From Aquidulcibacter paucihalophilus (GTDB taxonomy: Bacteria > Pseudomonadota > Alphaproteobacteria > Caulobacterales > Caulobacteraceae), in assembly GCA_030285985.1 (NCBI GenBank), contig CP127384.1, positions 496,001 to 560,000 on the forward strand: a DNA stretch of 64,000 bases, read 5' to 3'. The notes below the pieces were generated by a model, which was not told the DNA's origin, searched no databases, and saw nothing but the letters and a program-made list of their open reading frames with translations. A program made the position numbers and the translations under genes. Below, one piece after another: positions 18,985 to 28,913 of the stretch. Every line of letters begins with the position of its first letter. The stretch's first letter is position 1.

Positions 18985-20060
18985 CAGGACAGTCCGCTGG
19001 CGGGATTGGGGGCGGCGAAGGCCGAGAAACCGTAGTGGGCCAGCCACCGGGTGTCGGCGTCAAACATCGGACGCAGGTCGGGGATGCCGTATTTCAGCAT
19101 GGCCAGGCGATCCACGCCCATGCCGAAGGCGAAGCCCTGGTATTCGTCCGGATCGATACCGCAGTTGCGCAGCACATTGGGGTGGACCATCCCGCAGCCG
19201 AGGATCTCCATCCAGCTGTCGCCCTGGTTGAGCTTTAGCTCCCCGCCCGAGCGGTCGCAGCGGATGTCCATCTCGGCCGAGGGCTCGGTGAAGGGGAAAT
19301 GGTGCGGGCGGAAGCGCGCATCGACGCCGTCGACCTCGAAGAAGCGGGCGACGAAGGTCTCCAGCGTCCACTTCAGATGGCCCATGTGGATGTCGCGGTC
19401 GATGACCAGCCCCTCGACCTGATGGAACATCGGCGTGTGGGTGGCGTCCGAGTCCTTCCGGAAGGTCCGGCCCGGGGCGATGATCCGGATCGGCGGCGTC
19501 TGCGTCATCATGGTCCGCACCTGCACCGGGCTGGTGTGGGTCCGCAGGACCTTGCGCTCGCCCGTCTCCGGGTCGGGACGCAGGAAGAAGGTGTCGTGCA
19601 TCTCCCGCGCCGGGTGTTTGGGCGGGAAGTTCAGGGCGGTGAAATTATGGAAATCGTCCTCGATGTCCGGGCCTTCGGCGACGGCGAAGCCCATGTCGGC
19701 GAAGACGGCGATCATCTCGTCCATCACCTGCATGGTCGGATGCACCGAACCGGCGCGGCGCGGGCGCGAGGGCAGGGTCAGGTCGACGTGCTCGGCCTGA
19801 AGCCGGGCGTCCATCTCGGCGGCTTCCAGGTCTGCCTTGCGGACTGCCAGCGCCGCCGACACCCGGTCGCGCAGGCCGTTGATCATCGGCCCCTGTTCGC
19901 GGCGCTCATCCGGCGACAGGGCCCCCATGCCCTTGAGCAGGCCGGAGATCGAGCCGGACTTGCCGAGGGCGGCGACACGCAGATCCTCGACCGCCGAAGC
20001 GGTCTCTGCGCCCCCGATGGCGTTGATCAGGTCGAGTTCGAGTTGGGCGAGGTCAGTCAT
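18984..20060 (-). CDS. pheS: Phenylalanyl-tRNA synthetase alpha subunit
   Basis: A 358-residue protein of standard length. An N-terminal coiled-coil arm (about 1-90) precedes the class II catalytic domain: motif 2 ([10 protein letters not shown] and [26 protein letters not shown]) and motif 3 ([20 protein letters not shown]). It catalyses phenylalanine activation together with PheT. It lies 88 bp downstream of rplT behind a terminator, so it probably has its own promoter or depends on attenuation at that terminator. Confidence 0.96.
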   Translation of the reverse strand: MTDLAQLELDLINAIGGAETASAVEDLRVAALGKSGSISGLLKGMGALSPDERREQGPMINGLRDRVSAALAVRKADLEAAEMDARLQAEHVDLTLPSRPRRAGSVHPTMQVMDEMIAVFADMGFAVAEGPDIEDDFHNFTALNFPPKHPAREMHDTFFLRPDPETGERKVLRTHTSPVQVRTMMTQTPPIRIIAPGRTFRKDSDATHTPMFHQVEGLVIDRDIHMGHLKWTLETFVARFFEVDGVDARFRPHHFPFTEPSAEMDIRCDRSGGELKLNQGDSWMEILGCGMVHPNVLRNCGIDPDEYQGFAFGMGVDRLAMLKYGIPDLRPMFDADTRWLAHYGFSAFAAPNPASGLS

Positions 20061-20093
20061 TGCGTCTGTCGTCTAGCGGGTAGGGCGCAAAGC

Positions 20094-20126
20094 AAAAAGC
20101 CCCCCGGCGCGGGCCGGAGGGCTTTT
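20094..20126 (-). terminator. Terminator between rplT and pheS
   Basis: On the minus strand AAAAGCCCTCCGGC and GCCGGGGGGCTTTTT form a stem with one or two mismatches and end in five T residues. It lies just after rplT and before pheS. No PheS leader peptide rich in Phe codons was noticed in the short interval. Confidence 0.75.
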
Positions 20127-20147
20127 GCGTCTTCCGTTGCCGGAAAA

Positions 20148-20504
20148 TCAGGCCTTCAGGGCGTCGCGGACCTTGTCGGCCACGGCCTTGAAGGCGACTT
20201 CGTCAGCGGCCATCGCGGCCAGGACCTTGCGGTCCAGCTCGATGCCGGCTTCGCCGAGGCCGTGCATGAATTGCGAATAGGTGAAGCCTTCCAGACGCGC
20301 GGCGGCGTTGATGCGCTGGATCCACAGGGCGCGGAACGAGCGCTTCTTGTTGCGACGGTCGCGGTAGGCATATTGCCCGGCGCGATCGACCGCGGCCTTG
20401 GCGGTGCGGATGGTGTTCTTGCGGCGGCCGTAGAAACCCTTGGCCTGCTTCAGAACCTTCTTGTGTTTGGCGTGGGAAACTACGCCCCGTTTGACGCGAG
20501 CCAT
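20148..20504 (-). CDS. rplT: Ribosomal protein L20
   Basis: A 118-residue basic protein with the L20 signature: [20 protein letters not shown], then [18 protein letters not shown] and [19 protein letters not shown]. It binds 23S rRNA and is essential for early 50S assembly. It follows rpmI by 49 bp. In many bacteria infC, rpmI and rplT form one operon; here infC lies about 5.7 kb upstream of rpmI on the same strand. Confidence 0.98.
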   Translation of the reverse strand: MARVKRGVVSHAKHKKVLKQAKGFYGRRKNTIRTAKAAVDRAGQYAYRDRRNKKRSFRALWIQRINAAARLEGFTYSQFMHGLGEAGIELDRKVLAAMAADEVAFKAVADKVRDALKA

Positions 20505-20553
20505 GTCGCTATCCTTTCAAATTCAGTGTGGAGATCAGGTCTGCGCGCGCCGA

Positions 20554-20751
20554 TCAGGCGTACGGCATGTAGGACTTGATCTTCTTGGCGTCGGCGTCGG
20601 CCATGACCGAGGTGCCGCGGTTCTGGCGGATGTATTTGCTGTTGTGGCTGATCAAGCGGTGCCGCTTGCCTGCCACGCCGGCTTTGACCTTGCCAGTCGC
20701 CGTGAATTTGAAGCGCTTCTTGGCGCCAGACTTTGTCTTCAGTTTGGGCAT
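20554..20751 (-). CDS. rpmI: Ribosomal protein L35
   Basis: A 65-residue basic protein, [20 protein letters not shown], with later [18 protein letters not shown]. The ATG at 20751 is preferred to an in-frame GTG two codons upstream because mature L35 begins PKLKTK and AGAGAGTG lies at suitable spacing. It is a component of the 50S subunit, followed by rplT. Confidence 0.96.
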   Translation of the reverse strand: MPKLKTKSGAKKRFKFTATGKVKAGVAGKRHRLISHNSKYIRQNRGTSVMADADAKKIKSYMPYA

Positions 20752-20921
20752 TTTCACTCTCTTTTTGAGTGGGTTGCCGGTTCTTCAGGCCTTTGGAGCC
20801 GTCCGATTGGAAACCCTGATGAGAACCGCCCAGGCATGCCTTTTAGCCCGGCGGTTCGGTACGCGAAGGCGCGGCTTCTAGGCCAGCCAGCGCGGGAAAG
20901 CAAGGCCGCGAAGGTCGGGCG

Positions 20922-22925
20922 TCAGTCCGGCGGGTTGTGCGCCTCGATGAAGCGAAGACTTTCGGTCAGCATCCGCAGACGCGTGTCGGCGCGGGAAAGC
21001 CAGTGATCCTCGCCCTCGAGTTCGATCATCTCGTAGGGCTTGCCGGCCGCCCGGAGGGCGGAGGCCATGATGCGGCTCTGTTCCATGGGCACAACGGTGT
21101 CGTCCCGGCCGTGCAGCAGCATGATCGGCATCCCGGCCTCCTCCGCCAGTCTGGCCGGGGACAGCGCTTCGAGCGATGGATCGTTCGCGCGCTCCACGCC
21201 CATGAACCGGTTCCAGTAGCGAACCACCTGGTTGTCACGGCGGGGCCCCTGCTGGGCTTCCCATTCCAGCATGCGGCGCAGGTCCGACACGCCCGCCACC
21301 GAAACAGCGCAACGGTAGGCGGACGGGTCGATGGTCGCGCCCGCCAGCGCGGCATACCCGCCATAGGACGCACCCACGATGCAGACCCGGGCCGGGTCGG
21401 CGATGCCCTGGCTGGCCAGCCAGCGGACGCCGTCCGACAGGTCGGTCTGCATCTTGCGGCCCCATTCGCCGTAGCCGGCCTCCAGGAAGGCCTCGCCATA
21501 GCCTGAGGAGCCACGGAAATTGGGCTGGAGCACCGCATAGCCGCGCGAAGCGATCGCCTGGGCCCACCAGTCGAAGCCCATCACGTCCCGCGACGCCGGT
21601 CCGCCGTGCGCCAGCACAATCAGGGGCAGGTTTTTCGGATCCGTCACGCCGGGCGGCAAGGTCAGATAGCCGTTGATCTCCAGCCCGTCCCCGGCCGCGT
21701 ACTGGATCGCACGCACCGTTCCGACGCGGTCGGCGGTCAGGGCCGGGTAGGTCTCGCCGACGATCCGCGACGCCCGGGTATCGAGGTCGACCAGGTGGTA
21801 GCCGCCGGAATCGCCTGACCCGCCGCTCATGACCACCAGGGTGCGAAGGTCGTCGCTCCACGAGACAATCTCCGGCGCCCGGCCCGCGAATGCGCGGGCA
21901 ATTGTGGACCAGATGCGTCCGGCGGCCGGGTCGATGAAGGCGTATTCGGTCCCCTCATCCCCGACCCGCCCGCTGCCGATCAGCAGTCGCGAGCGGGGAT
22001 GATGGATCAGGAAGCTGGGATGGGCCTCGAAATCCAGGCGCGTCCAGGTCCCGGTCACCACATCGACCTCGAAAAGGTCGTCGAGGGCCTCCTCGGGCGT
22101 ATCGGCGTCCGGCCCCTCGCCCGTCGCCTCGCCGGTCAGGTCAGGGCGCCGCGCATTGACCAGCACCGTGCCGTCCGTCCGGCCGAGGCCGAGGAGCGCG
22201 GGCGAGTCCAGGGGGGCATGGGTCGTCCATCCCAGACGCAACCGCTCACCAGCGGCGGCGATGTACAGGGTCCACTGTTTGCGCCGTTCGTCGTATTCGG
22301 ACCGGGCGATCAGGACGCCGTCAGAACTGAGCACATCGGTCTCGACGTCGAAGTCGGACCGGACCAGCATGCGGGCATTGCCGGTCGCCGGATTGATTCC
22401 GAACAGGCTGACTTCGCCGGCGGTGAAGTTGAAGCCCGCCACGAACAGGCGGGGACCGTCCGGCGTCTGCCGGACCATCGGCGGACCCACCATGATCGGC
22501 CACATACCGGTCTGGTCGCTGAAGACCTGTCGCATCCGGCGCCCGCTCAGGTCGTGCATCTGCCCCATGAAAAATTCGGTCTTGGAGACGCCGAACAGCG
22601 GAATCGACTGGGTCGTCGAGGTGGTCGAGAGCACGGCGTCCTCACCCACCCACTCGACGTCGCGAACCTTCGCGTCTCCGACCCGGGCTCCGGTCAGGAG
22701 CTGGCCGTCAGCGACCTGCGTCACCACCAGAGCGCGCTGGTCTCCGGCGACCGTGACATAGGCGAGGCGATCTCCGGACGGCGAGACCTGGACGAACTCG
22801 ATCGCCGGCAGGGCCCCATAGGCCTCCAGCGGCGCGGCCTCCTGCGCCTGCGCGCCCGAAGACACCAGGCCGAGCGCCAGCGCAATCCGTGCCGAAGCAC
22901 GGGCCCTTTTGAAACTCACTTGCAC
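20922..22925 (-). CDS. Exported S9-family prolyl oligopeptidase-like peptidase (copy 1)
   Basis: A 667-residue protein with a signal peptide ending near SSGAQAQ, a beta-propeller-like N-terminal region (about 30-400), and a C-terminal alpha/beta-hydrolase domain. The domain carries the nucleophile in GASYGGYAAL, the Asp in HGRDDTVVP and the His in GEDHWLS. The GTG at 22925 lies 5 nt after GGGGGAG and places the signal peptide at the N-terminus; a longer frame upstream lacks homology. It is closely similar to the peptidase at 24310-26295 and probably cleaves peptides in the periplasm. It lies 37 bp downstream of the MFS gene. Confidence 0.88.
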   Translation of the reverse strand: MQVSFKRARASARIALALGLVSSGAQAQEAAPLEAYGALPAIEFVQVSPSGDRLAYVTVAGDQRALVVTQVADGQLLTGARVGDAKVRDVEWVGEDAVLSTTSTTQSIPLFGVSKTEFFMGQMHDLSGRRMRQVFSDQTGMWPIMVGPPMVRQTPDGPRLFVAGFNFTAGEVSLFGINPATGNARMLVRSDFDVETDVLSSDGVLIARSEYDERRKQWTLYIAAAGERLRLGWTTHAPLDSPALLGLGRTDGTVLVNARRPDLTGEATGEGPDADTPEEALDDLFEVDVVTGTWTRLDFEAHPSFLIHHPRSRLLIGSGRVGDEGTEYAFIDPAAGRIWSTIARAFAGRAPEIVSWSDDLRTLVVMSGGSGDSGGYHLVDLDTRASRIVGETYPALTADRVGTVRAIQYAAGDGLEINGYLTLPPGVTDPKNLPLIVLAHGGPASRDVMGFDWWAQAIASRGYAVLQPNFRGSSGYGEAFLEAGYGEWGRKMQTDLSDGVRWLASQGIADPARVCIVGASYGGYAALAGATIDPSAYRCAVSVAGVSDLRRMLEWEAQQGPRRDNQVVRYWNRFMGVERANDPSLEALSPARLAEEAGMPIMLLHGRDDTVVPMEQSRIMASALRAAGKPYEMIELEGEDHWLSRADTRLRMLTESLRFIEAHNPPD

Positions 22926-22962
22926 TGAAACTCCCCCGGCGCACACGAGCGCCCGGACATTG

Positions 22963-24234
22963 CTAGCCCTGAACCTGCGCTGGCGGCAAGGGACCCGGCG
23001 AAGTTGCGGCGGCCTGACGCTTCCGGAAGGCCTTTCCGGCATTGATCGCCATCACCGCCGCCGGAATGGTCAGGGCCGCGCCGATCAGGAACGGCCAGTC
23101 GTGGCCGATCTGCGAGAAGATGGCGCCGGCGATGATCGGCCCGAAGATCCGCGCGATCGAGCTGGAAGCCATGTTCAGCCCAAGCATGGCCCCCTGACGG
23201 TCCGGATCGACCGAGCGCGAGATCAGGGCCGAGATATTGGGCATGGTCATCGCCATGCCTGAGGCCCCTACCGCCATGATCGCCGGCACCAGCCAGTCGG
23301 CATCGGGCAACAGGCGGCTGGCGAAGACCTGGGCAATCAGGCTGGTGCCGAAGGTCAGGCAGCCGACCGCAAGCACGCGGGACTCACCGAACCGGCGTGC
23401 CAGCCGGCCGGCCAGAAAGCCCTGGCAGATCACCGAGACGATCCCGACGACCATGAAACACAGGCCGACCTCGCGCGCGGTCCAGCTGTAGCGGGCCTCG
23501 GTCCAGAAGCCGAAGGTCGATTCCCACCCCGAGAAGCCGGCCATATAGATCAGGGTGACCAGCAGGACCCGTGACACCACCGGATTGGCAACGGCGTCCC
23601 GGACACCGCCGAGGAAGGGCGGGCGCGGCGCGGCGGCATCGGCCTTGACCCGGCTTTCCTTGAGCAGGAAGGCCACGCCGAGGGCGGCGAGCAGGCACAT
23701 GCCGGAGGCGGTGAAGATCGGCAGCTGGTAGCCCAGCGGCCCCAGGTCCGGCCGGGTCAGCAGACCGCCGATCGCCGGGCCGAAGATGAAGCCCAGACCG
23801 AAGGCGGCGCCGATCAGTCCCATCCGGCCCGCGCGCAGCTCGGGCGGGGTCACGTCGGCGACATAGCCCTGGGCGGTCGAGACATTGCCGGCGCCGAGGC
23901 CGGTGAACAGCCTCACCCCGATGGCCAGCCAGATGTTGGGCACGAAGGCGAGGGCCAGATAGCCGGCCGCGTTGGCGAGGATGGTGATCATCAGCACCGG
24001 CTTGCGCCCGATGCGATCCGACAGCCGCCCCCAGAACGGCTCGGCCACGAACTGGCCCAGCGAATAGGCCGAGAACATCAGCGCCACCTGCCACGGCGGC
24101 GCGTCCAGCGTCTGGCCGTAGAAGGGCAGCAACGGAATGACGATGCCGAACCCGACCAGGTTGATGAACACTACCCCGAACAGGACGAACAGCGCCGAGC
24201 GCGACGGAGGCTGGGGCAGGGCGGCTGACGTCAC
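22963..24234 (-). CDS. MFS transporter, TCR/Tet type
   Basis: A 423-residue inner-membrane protein with about 12 hydrophobic segments, starting at GTG. The opening FGVVFINLVGFGIVIPLLPF and motif A GRLSDRIGRKPVLMI match the tetracycline-efflux-like DHA1 group, and motif C-like GAAFGLGFIFGPAIGG is present. The likely role is proton-coupled export of a drug or metabolite. The two flanking S9 peptidases raise the alternative that it moves peptides or amino acids. Substrate cannot be assigned. Confidence 0.87.
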   Translation of the reverse strand: MTSAALPQPPSRSALFVLFGVVFINLVGFGIVIPLLPFYGQTLDAPPWQVALMFSAYSLGQFVAEPFWGRLSDRIGRKPVLMITILANAAGYLALAFVPNIWLAIGVRLFTGLGAGNVSTAQGYVADVTPPELRAGRMGLIGAAFGLGFIFGPAIGGLLTRPDLGPLGYQLPIFTASGMCLLAALGVAFLLKESRVKADAAAPRPPFLGGVRDAVANPVVSRVLLVTLIYMAGFSGWESTFGFWTEARYSWTAREVGLCFMVVGIVSVICQGFLAGRLARRFGESRVLAVGCLTFGTSLIAQVFASRLLPDADWLVPAIMAVGASGMAMTMPNISALISRSVDPDRQGAMLGLNMASSSIARIFGPIIAGAIFSQIGHDWPFLIGAALTIPAAVMAINAGKAFRKRQAAATSPGPLPPAQVQG

Positions 24235-24309
24235 GGGGCGTTACTCGGGCGGGGGGCGATCCCTGTGTGAGTCAGATCGCGCGGCCGCGCAAGGTGAAGC
24301 TGGCGAAGG

Positions 24310-26295
24310 TCAGTTCGCCGGGCCTGCTGGATTGTTCACCTCGAGGAAGCGGACCGTCTCGGCCAGCATTTGCTGCCGCGTCGCGGAGCGCGACAGCCAG
24401 TGGTCCTCGCCCGGCAATTCCACGAACTCGACCGGCTTGCCCGCACGCCGCAGGGCCTCGGCCATGACCCGGCTCTGTTCGATCGGGACGACCGTATCGT
24501 CCCGGCCGTGGATCAACAGCAGGGGGCTGTCGACCGAGGCCGCAAGAAAGGCCGGTGAGAGCGCGTCCAGGGCGCGGTCGTTGAGCCGGGCCGCCCCCAT
24601 GAACCGGTTCCAGTAGCGGACGGTCTGATTGTTCTTGTGGCGCGCCTGCTCCGCCTCCCAGTTGACCATGCGGCGCAGGTCCGACACGCCGGCGACGGAG
24701 ACGCCGCAGCGATAGACGTCGCTGTCCAGGGTCAGGCCCGCCATCGCCGCATAGCCGCCGTAGCTGGCGCCGACGATGCAGACGCGGGCGGGGTCGATGA
24801 TGCCCTCCGCCGCCAGCCAGCGCACGCCGTCGGACAGGTCCGTCTGCATCTTGCGGCCCCATTCGCCATAACCCGCCTCGAGGAAGGCGCGGCCATAGCC
24901 GGTCGAACCCCGGAAATTGGCCTGCAGCACCGCATAGCCGCGCGACGCCAGCGCCTGGGCCCACCAGTCGAAGCCCGCCACATCCCGCGAGGCCGGCCCG
25001 CCGTGGGCCAGCACCACCAGCGGCAGGCCCGAAGGATCGGTCACGCCCGGCGGAAGGGTCAGGTATGCGGGAATGTCGAGCCCGTCCCGTGCGGCGTAGT
25101 GGATGGATCGCACCGCGCCCACCTGCTCGGGCGCGATGGCCGGATAGGCATCCGCCACGATGTCCGCGGTGCGGCGATCGAAATCGACCAGATGATACTG
25201 ACCGGCCTCGCCCGTGTCGGTGAAGACGACAACCTGGCTCAGCGCATCGTTCCAGGACACCAGTTGCGGGGCCTTGCCCCGGAAGGCCCGTTCGACGGAC
25301 TGCCACCGCCGCGCGGCCTGCGGGTCGAGAAATTCGTACCGGACTCCGGCCTCTTCATCGCGGCCGCCGCCGATCAGCATACGGGTGCGGGGGTGACGCA
25401 CCAGAAAGCCCGGCTGGCGTTCGAACGGCAGGCGGCTCCATTCGCCGGTGTCGACATTGACCTCGAACACCTCGTCCGCGGGCTCCGCGTCCTCAGACGC
25501 GAGGTCCGGCCGATCGGCGCTGATGATGATGGTGCGGGGCGTGCGCCCCATGCCCAGCAGCGCCGGAACATCGACCGGCGCATCGACCGTCCAGACCTCG
25601 CGGTGACCCGACCCCTGGGGCAGGCGCAGGGACCAGCGGCCGGTGCGCTCATCATAGCGCGACAGGGCGATGATCTCGCCTTCGCCGTCGAGCACATAGT
25701 CGTCGGTCGTGCTGTCCATATAGGCCACCGAGCGGCCGCGCCCGGTTCTGGGGTCGACGCGGTGCAGGTTGGCCTGGTCATTGACGGTGCTGACGCCGCG
25801 CACGAACAGGGTGTCTCCCTCGCTGGTGTTGCGGACCAGTGCGGGTCCGTAAAGCACCGGCAGCACATCCGTCGTGCGGTCCAGCATCTGCACCACCCTT
25901 CCGGTCTCCAGGTCGAGCACCTGGCCGAAGAAGAGTTCCTGGCGCGGTACGCCCAGGGAGGCGATGTTGCGGGTCTGCGACGTCACCACCAGAACCCGGC
26001 TCTCGCCGATCCAGCGCAGGTCGCGCACCTTGATGACGCTGATATCGCCGACGAAAAGGTCCTCGGCCGTCGCGATCCGGGTGACGGCGAGAGAGCGTGT
26101 TTCGCCCCTGACCGTGATGCGGGCGATCAGCGCGCCGCTGGGCGACAGCTCGACGAGCTCTATGCCGGGGGTCGCGCCATAGGCCTCGAGCGGCGGGGCT
26201 GCAGGAACGGCGCTCTGGGCCCAGGTTTCCGTATTCGCACCAAGGCAAAGCGCGGCGACCGCGAGCGCGCACGCCCTCACCCATGACTTGAACAC
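24310..26295 (-). CDS. Exported S9-family prolyl oligopeptidase-like peptidase (copy 2)
   Basis: A 661-residue paralogue of the copy at 20922. The signal peptide ends near NTETWAQ, followed by LEAYGATPGIELVELSPSG, which aligns with copy 1. The catalytic region has GASYGGYAAM, GRDDTVVP and GEDHWLS, and shares GYGEWGRKMQTDLSDGVRWL exactly with copy 1. The GTG at 26295 was chosen because AGGGGAG lies 8 nt upstream and the signal peptide starts there; an ATG 12 codons earlier is possible. Both copies and the MFS gene run in one direction between infC and rpmI. Confidence 0.87.
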   Translation of the reverse strand: MFKSWVRACALAVAALCLGANTETWAQSAVPAAPPLEAYGATPGIELVELSPSGALIARITVRGETRSLAVTRIATAEDLFVGDISVIKVRDLRWIGESRVLVVTSQTRNIASLGVPRQELFFGQVLDLETGRVVQMLDRTTDVLPVLYGPALVRNTSEGDTLFVRGVSTVNDQANLHRVDPRTGRGRSVAYMDSTTDDYVLDGEGEIIALSRYDERTGRWSLRLPQGSGHREVWTVDAPVDVPALLGMGRTPRTIIISADRPDLASEDAEPADEVFEVNVDTGEWSRLPFERQPGFLVRHPRTRMLIGGGRDEEAGVRYEFLDPQAARRWQSVERAFRGKAPQLVSWNDALSQVVVFTDTGEAGQYHLVDFDRRTADIVADAYPAIAPEQVGAVRSIHYAARDGLDIPAYLTLPPGVTDPSGLPLVVLAHGGPASRDVAGFDWWAQALASRGYAVLQANFRGSTGYGRAFLEAGYGEWGRKMQTDLSDGVRWLAAEGIIDPARVCIVGASYGGYAAMAGLTLDSDVYRCGVSVAGVSDLRRMVNWEAEQARHKNNQTVRYWNRFMGAARLNDRALDALSPAFLAASVDSPLLLIHGRDDTVVPIEQSRVMAEALRRAGKPVEFVELPGEDHWLSRSATRQQMLAETVRFLEVNNPAGPAN

Positions 26296-26369
26296 GACGC
26301 ACGCTCCCCTTTGCCGGGTATCCTTTTCCATCGCCCCGAGCCCCGGTTGCAAGGAGGCGCGGCCAAAAG

Positions 26370-26401
26370 AAAAGCCCCGGCCGTTTCCGGTCGGGGCTTT
26401 T
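26370..26401 (-). terminator. Terminator downstream of infC
   Basis: On the minus strand AAAAGCCCCGACCGG and CCGGGGCTTTT pair around a short AAAC-containing loop and end in T residues. It lies about 20 bp after the infC stop and separates infC from the S9/MFS block. Confidence 0.8.
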
Positions 26402-26423
26402 CGAAGTCGATGGTGCGCGACCG

Positions 26424-26957
26424 TTATTTCGGCGCGAGGATCATGATCATCTGACGGCCTTCCATACGCGGGGCGTATTCGACCTTGGCGATTTCCTCGA
26501 AATCAGCCTGGACCTTGTTGAGCAGCTTCATGCCCAGTTCCGGGTGGGCCATTTCGCGGCCGCGGAAGCGCAGCGTCACCTTGACCTTGTCGCCCTCGTC
26601 GAAGAAGCGGTGCATGGCCTTGGCCTTCACCTCATAGTCGTGGACGTCGATGTTGGGGCGGAGCTTGATCTCTTTCAGCTCGACGACCTTCTGGCGCTTG
26701 CGCGCCTCGGCCTTCTTCTTCTGCTCCTGGAAGCGGAATTTGCCGTAATCGAGAATCTTGCAGACCGGCGGCTCGGACGTGGAGACGATCTGAACCAGAT
26801 CCATGCCGGCCTCTTCGGCGGCTTCCAGCGCGGCTGACGTCGGCATGACGCCCTGCTTCTCGCCGTTCTGATCGATGAGCAGAACGCGCGGTGCGCGGAT
26901 ATCTTGGTTCATGGGCGGCCCGTCCTTGACGGGCGGCTGGTTCATCGGACGGCGAAT
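26424..26957 (-). CDS. infC: Translation initiation factor IF-3, probable ATT start
   Basis: IF-3 of about 177 residues: N-domain [18 protein letters not shown], linker-adjacent [21 protein letters not shown]-domain [16 protein letters not shown] and MILAPK end. The first in-frame ATG is at 26945, but the four codons before it read ATT CGC CGT CCG. An ATT start at 26957 gives [14 protein letters not shown], matching the RRP..PPVKDGP opening of related IF-3 proteins, with AAGGA about 10 nt upstream. An AUU-type start is the known basis of IF-3 autoregulation. Identity is certain; the start is inferred, with 26945 and 26912 as alternatives. Confidence 0.9.
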   Translation of the reverse strand: MRRPMNQPPVKDGPPMNQDIRAPRVLLIDQNGEKQGVMPTSAALEAAEEAGMDLVQIVSTSEPPVCKILDYGKFRFQEQKKKAEARKRQKVVELKEIKLRPNIDVHDYEVKAKAMHRFFDEGDKVKVTLRFRGREMAHPELGMKLLNKVQADFEEIAKVEYAPRMEGRQMIMILAPK

Positions 26958-27082
26958 GAGCGTCGGTTCCTTGCGTGGATGGGGAGTCGTGGATGAGGAG
27001 GCGGAGTTCTGACGAGGATGAGCGCGCGATGGATCGCGGCGTTCCCCTACGGGGGCCTATATGACCGTGAAAGCCCCGGTCT

Positions 27083-28060
27083 TCAAGGTTTGGGCGCCCC
27101 GTGACCTGCGATGTAGGCGTCGTGAAGGTCGAGGACGGCCTCAAAGACACGGTCCACGGTCAGCGCCTCGATCGGCGCGAACGCGCCGCGGGTCTCATTC
27201 GAGGCTGCGGTGCGGGTCCGCGGGCCCCACGGACCATACAGCCACCACTCGGTCGGGCCGAACAGGCCCAGTGTCGGCCGGCCGAGGGCGGCGGAGACGT
27301 GCATCAGTCCGGAATCATTGCCGACGAACAGGTCGGCGACGTCGATCGCCGCGGCCGAGGCCAGGATGTCACCCTTGCCGATGAAGTCGATGCCGCGCGG
27401 CCCGGCGGCCTCGAGGGCCGGCGTCGCCGGTGGCCGGTCGCCCGGCCCGCCCACGGCCATGAAGCGCCAGCCGTCGAACCGGGGCTCGGCCTTCAGCTTT
27501 TCGACCAGCTGGCCCCACCGCTCGGCGGGCCAGCTCTTGCCGGGCTGGTGGGCGATGGGGGCGAGGGCGATAATCGGGCCGGGCCCGCTGCCGCCGGCCA
27601 GTTGCGGATCAAGCACCGCCTGACGGTCGGCGACGGCCCGGGCGTCGAGGAAGATTTCGGGATCCAGCGGGGCCGGCGCGCCCATCATGCGCGACACCAT
27701 CTCGACCTTGCGCAGGCCTGTCTCCCAGCTGCGATTGTAGACCACCCGCCGTTTCGCAGGGATCAGATAGCTGAGCGCCGAGCCGCGGATGTCGATGACC
27801 ATGTCCCAGCGCGTGCCGACGACCTGACGCCACAGGTCGACCCAGTGTCCGGCCAGCTTCTTCTTGTCGAGGATGATGACCCGTTCCACATCGGGCGCTG
27901 AACGGAAGAAGGGCGCGGGCGGTCGTCCGCAGGCGACGGTGATCCGGGCACCCGGAACCTGCCGCGCGATCTCCCGGATCACACCGGAGGATATGACGCA
28001 GTCGCCGATGCGGTTAGAAGTGACGAACAGGACCTTCCTGGCAGCCTTGGTATCTGTCAC
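27083..28060 (-). CDS. Glycosyltransferase family 9 (heptosyltransferase-like)
   Basis: A 325-residue protein starting at GTG. The opening KVLFVTSNRIGDCVISSGVI and the C-terminal FVGNDSGLMHVSAALGRPTL are the two hallmark GT9 segments; the second binds the nucleotide-sugar. GT9 enzymes add ADP-heptose or related sugars to LPS core on the cytoplasmic face of the inner membrane. The gene is alone and divergent from the hydrolase at 28135, so the acceptor is unknown. Confidence 0.88.
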   Translation of the reverse strand: MTDTKAARKVLFVTSNRIGDCVISSGVIREIARQVPGARITVACGRPPAPFFRSAPDVERVIILDKKKLAGHWVDLWRQVVGTRWDMVIDIRGSALSYLIPAKRRVVYNRSWETGLRKVEMVSRMMGAPAPLDPEIFLDARAVADRQAVLDPQLAGGSGPGPIIALAPIAHQPGKSWPAERWGQLVEKLKAEPRFDGWRFMAVGGPGDRPPATPALEAAGPRGIDFIGKGDILASAAAIDVADLFVGNDSGLMHVSAALGRPTLGLFGPTEWWLYGPWGPRTRTAASNETRGAFAPIEALTVDRVFEAVLDLHDAYIAGHGAPKP

Positions 28061-28134
28061 GCGTTTTTGGCCTTCGCTTCGCTTTCCCGGGGTTCGCTAT
28101 CAGTCCACGAGGACTTTCGCGAGAGGAGCCGCGA

Positions 28135-28887
28135 TTGGACGACATCCAGCACCTGACCTGCCGGGGCGGCGAGACCCTGGCATACCGCCGAGTCGACGGC
28201 GAAGGCCCCACCGTGGTCTGGATCGGCGGCTTCCGCTCCGACATGGAGGGAACCAAGGCCGTGGCGCTGGACGTCACGGCCCGCGAACGCGGCTGGGACT
28301 ATGTCCGCTACGACCATTTCGCTCACGGCAAGTCCTCGGGCGACTGGCGCAAGGCCACGATCGGGCGATGGCGGGAGGACGCCATCTGCATGATCGACAG
28401 CCTGAAGGGGCCCGTCGTGCTGGTCGGCTCGTCCATGGGAGGCTGGGTGGCGCTGCTGGCGGCCCTGGCCCGGCCCGGGCGGATGGCCGGCCTCGTGCTG
28501 ATCAATCCGGCCCAGGACTTCACCGAACGGCTGATGTGGCCCAGCCTCGCCGATCATGAGCGCCACGCCATCCTGCGCGACGGCGAGATCGTCATCCTCG
28601 AGGAGGGGTTCGGCGAATACGTCCTGACCCTGAGCATGTTCGAGGAAGGCCGCGACTGGCTGCTGCTCGGGGCCCCCCTGCCGATCGCCGCGCCGGTTCA
28701 CATCTTCCAGGGCCGGGCGGACGATGTGGTGCCCTGGCGGCATTCGACCGCCCTCGTCGAGCGTCTGGTCGGCGGGGACGTGCGTCTGGACCTGATTGAG
28801 GGCGGGGACCATCGCCTTTCCACGCCCGACGATCTGGAGCGACTGATCGAGGCGGTTGAACGAATGCGGCTTCAGGCGTTTAGATAG
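28135..28887 (+). CDS. Alpha/beta hydrolase (ABHD10/thioesterase-like)
   Basis: A 250-residue soluble hydrolase with the nucleophile elbow GSSMGGW (about residue 100), acid in GRADDVVPW and His in GGDHRLS. VWIGGFRSDMEGTKA and YDHFAHGKS are typical of the ABHD10-like acyl-thioesterase group. The start is TTG at 28135, supported by AGAGGAG 6 nt upstream and by the lack of a nearby ATG. Substrate is unknown. Confidence 0.85.
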   Translation: MDDIQHLTCRGGETLAYRRVDGEGPTVVWIGGFRSDMEGTKAVALDVTARERGWDYVRYDHFAHGKSSGDWRKATIGRWREDAICMIDSLKGPVVLVGSSMGGWVALLAALARPGRMAGLVLINPAQDFTERLMWPSLADHERHAILRDGEIVILEEGFGEYVLTLSMFEEGRDWLLLGAPLPIAAPVHIFQGRADDVVPWRHSTALVERLVGGDVRLDLIEGGDHRLSTPDDLERLIEAVERMRLQAFR

Positions 28888-28913
28888 AGGCCCCATCGCA
28901 AGGAGACCCCGCC

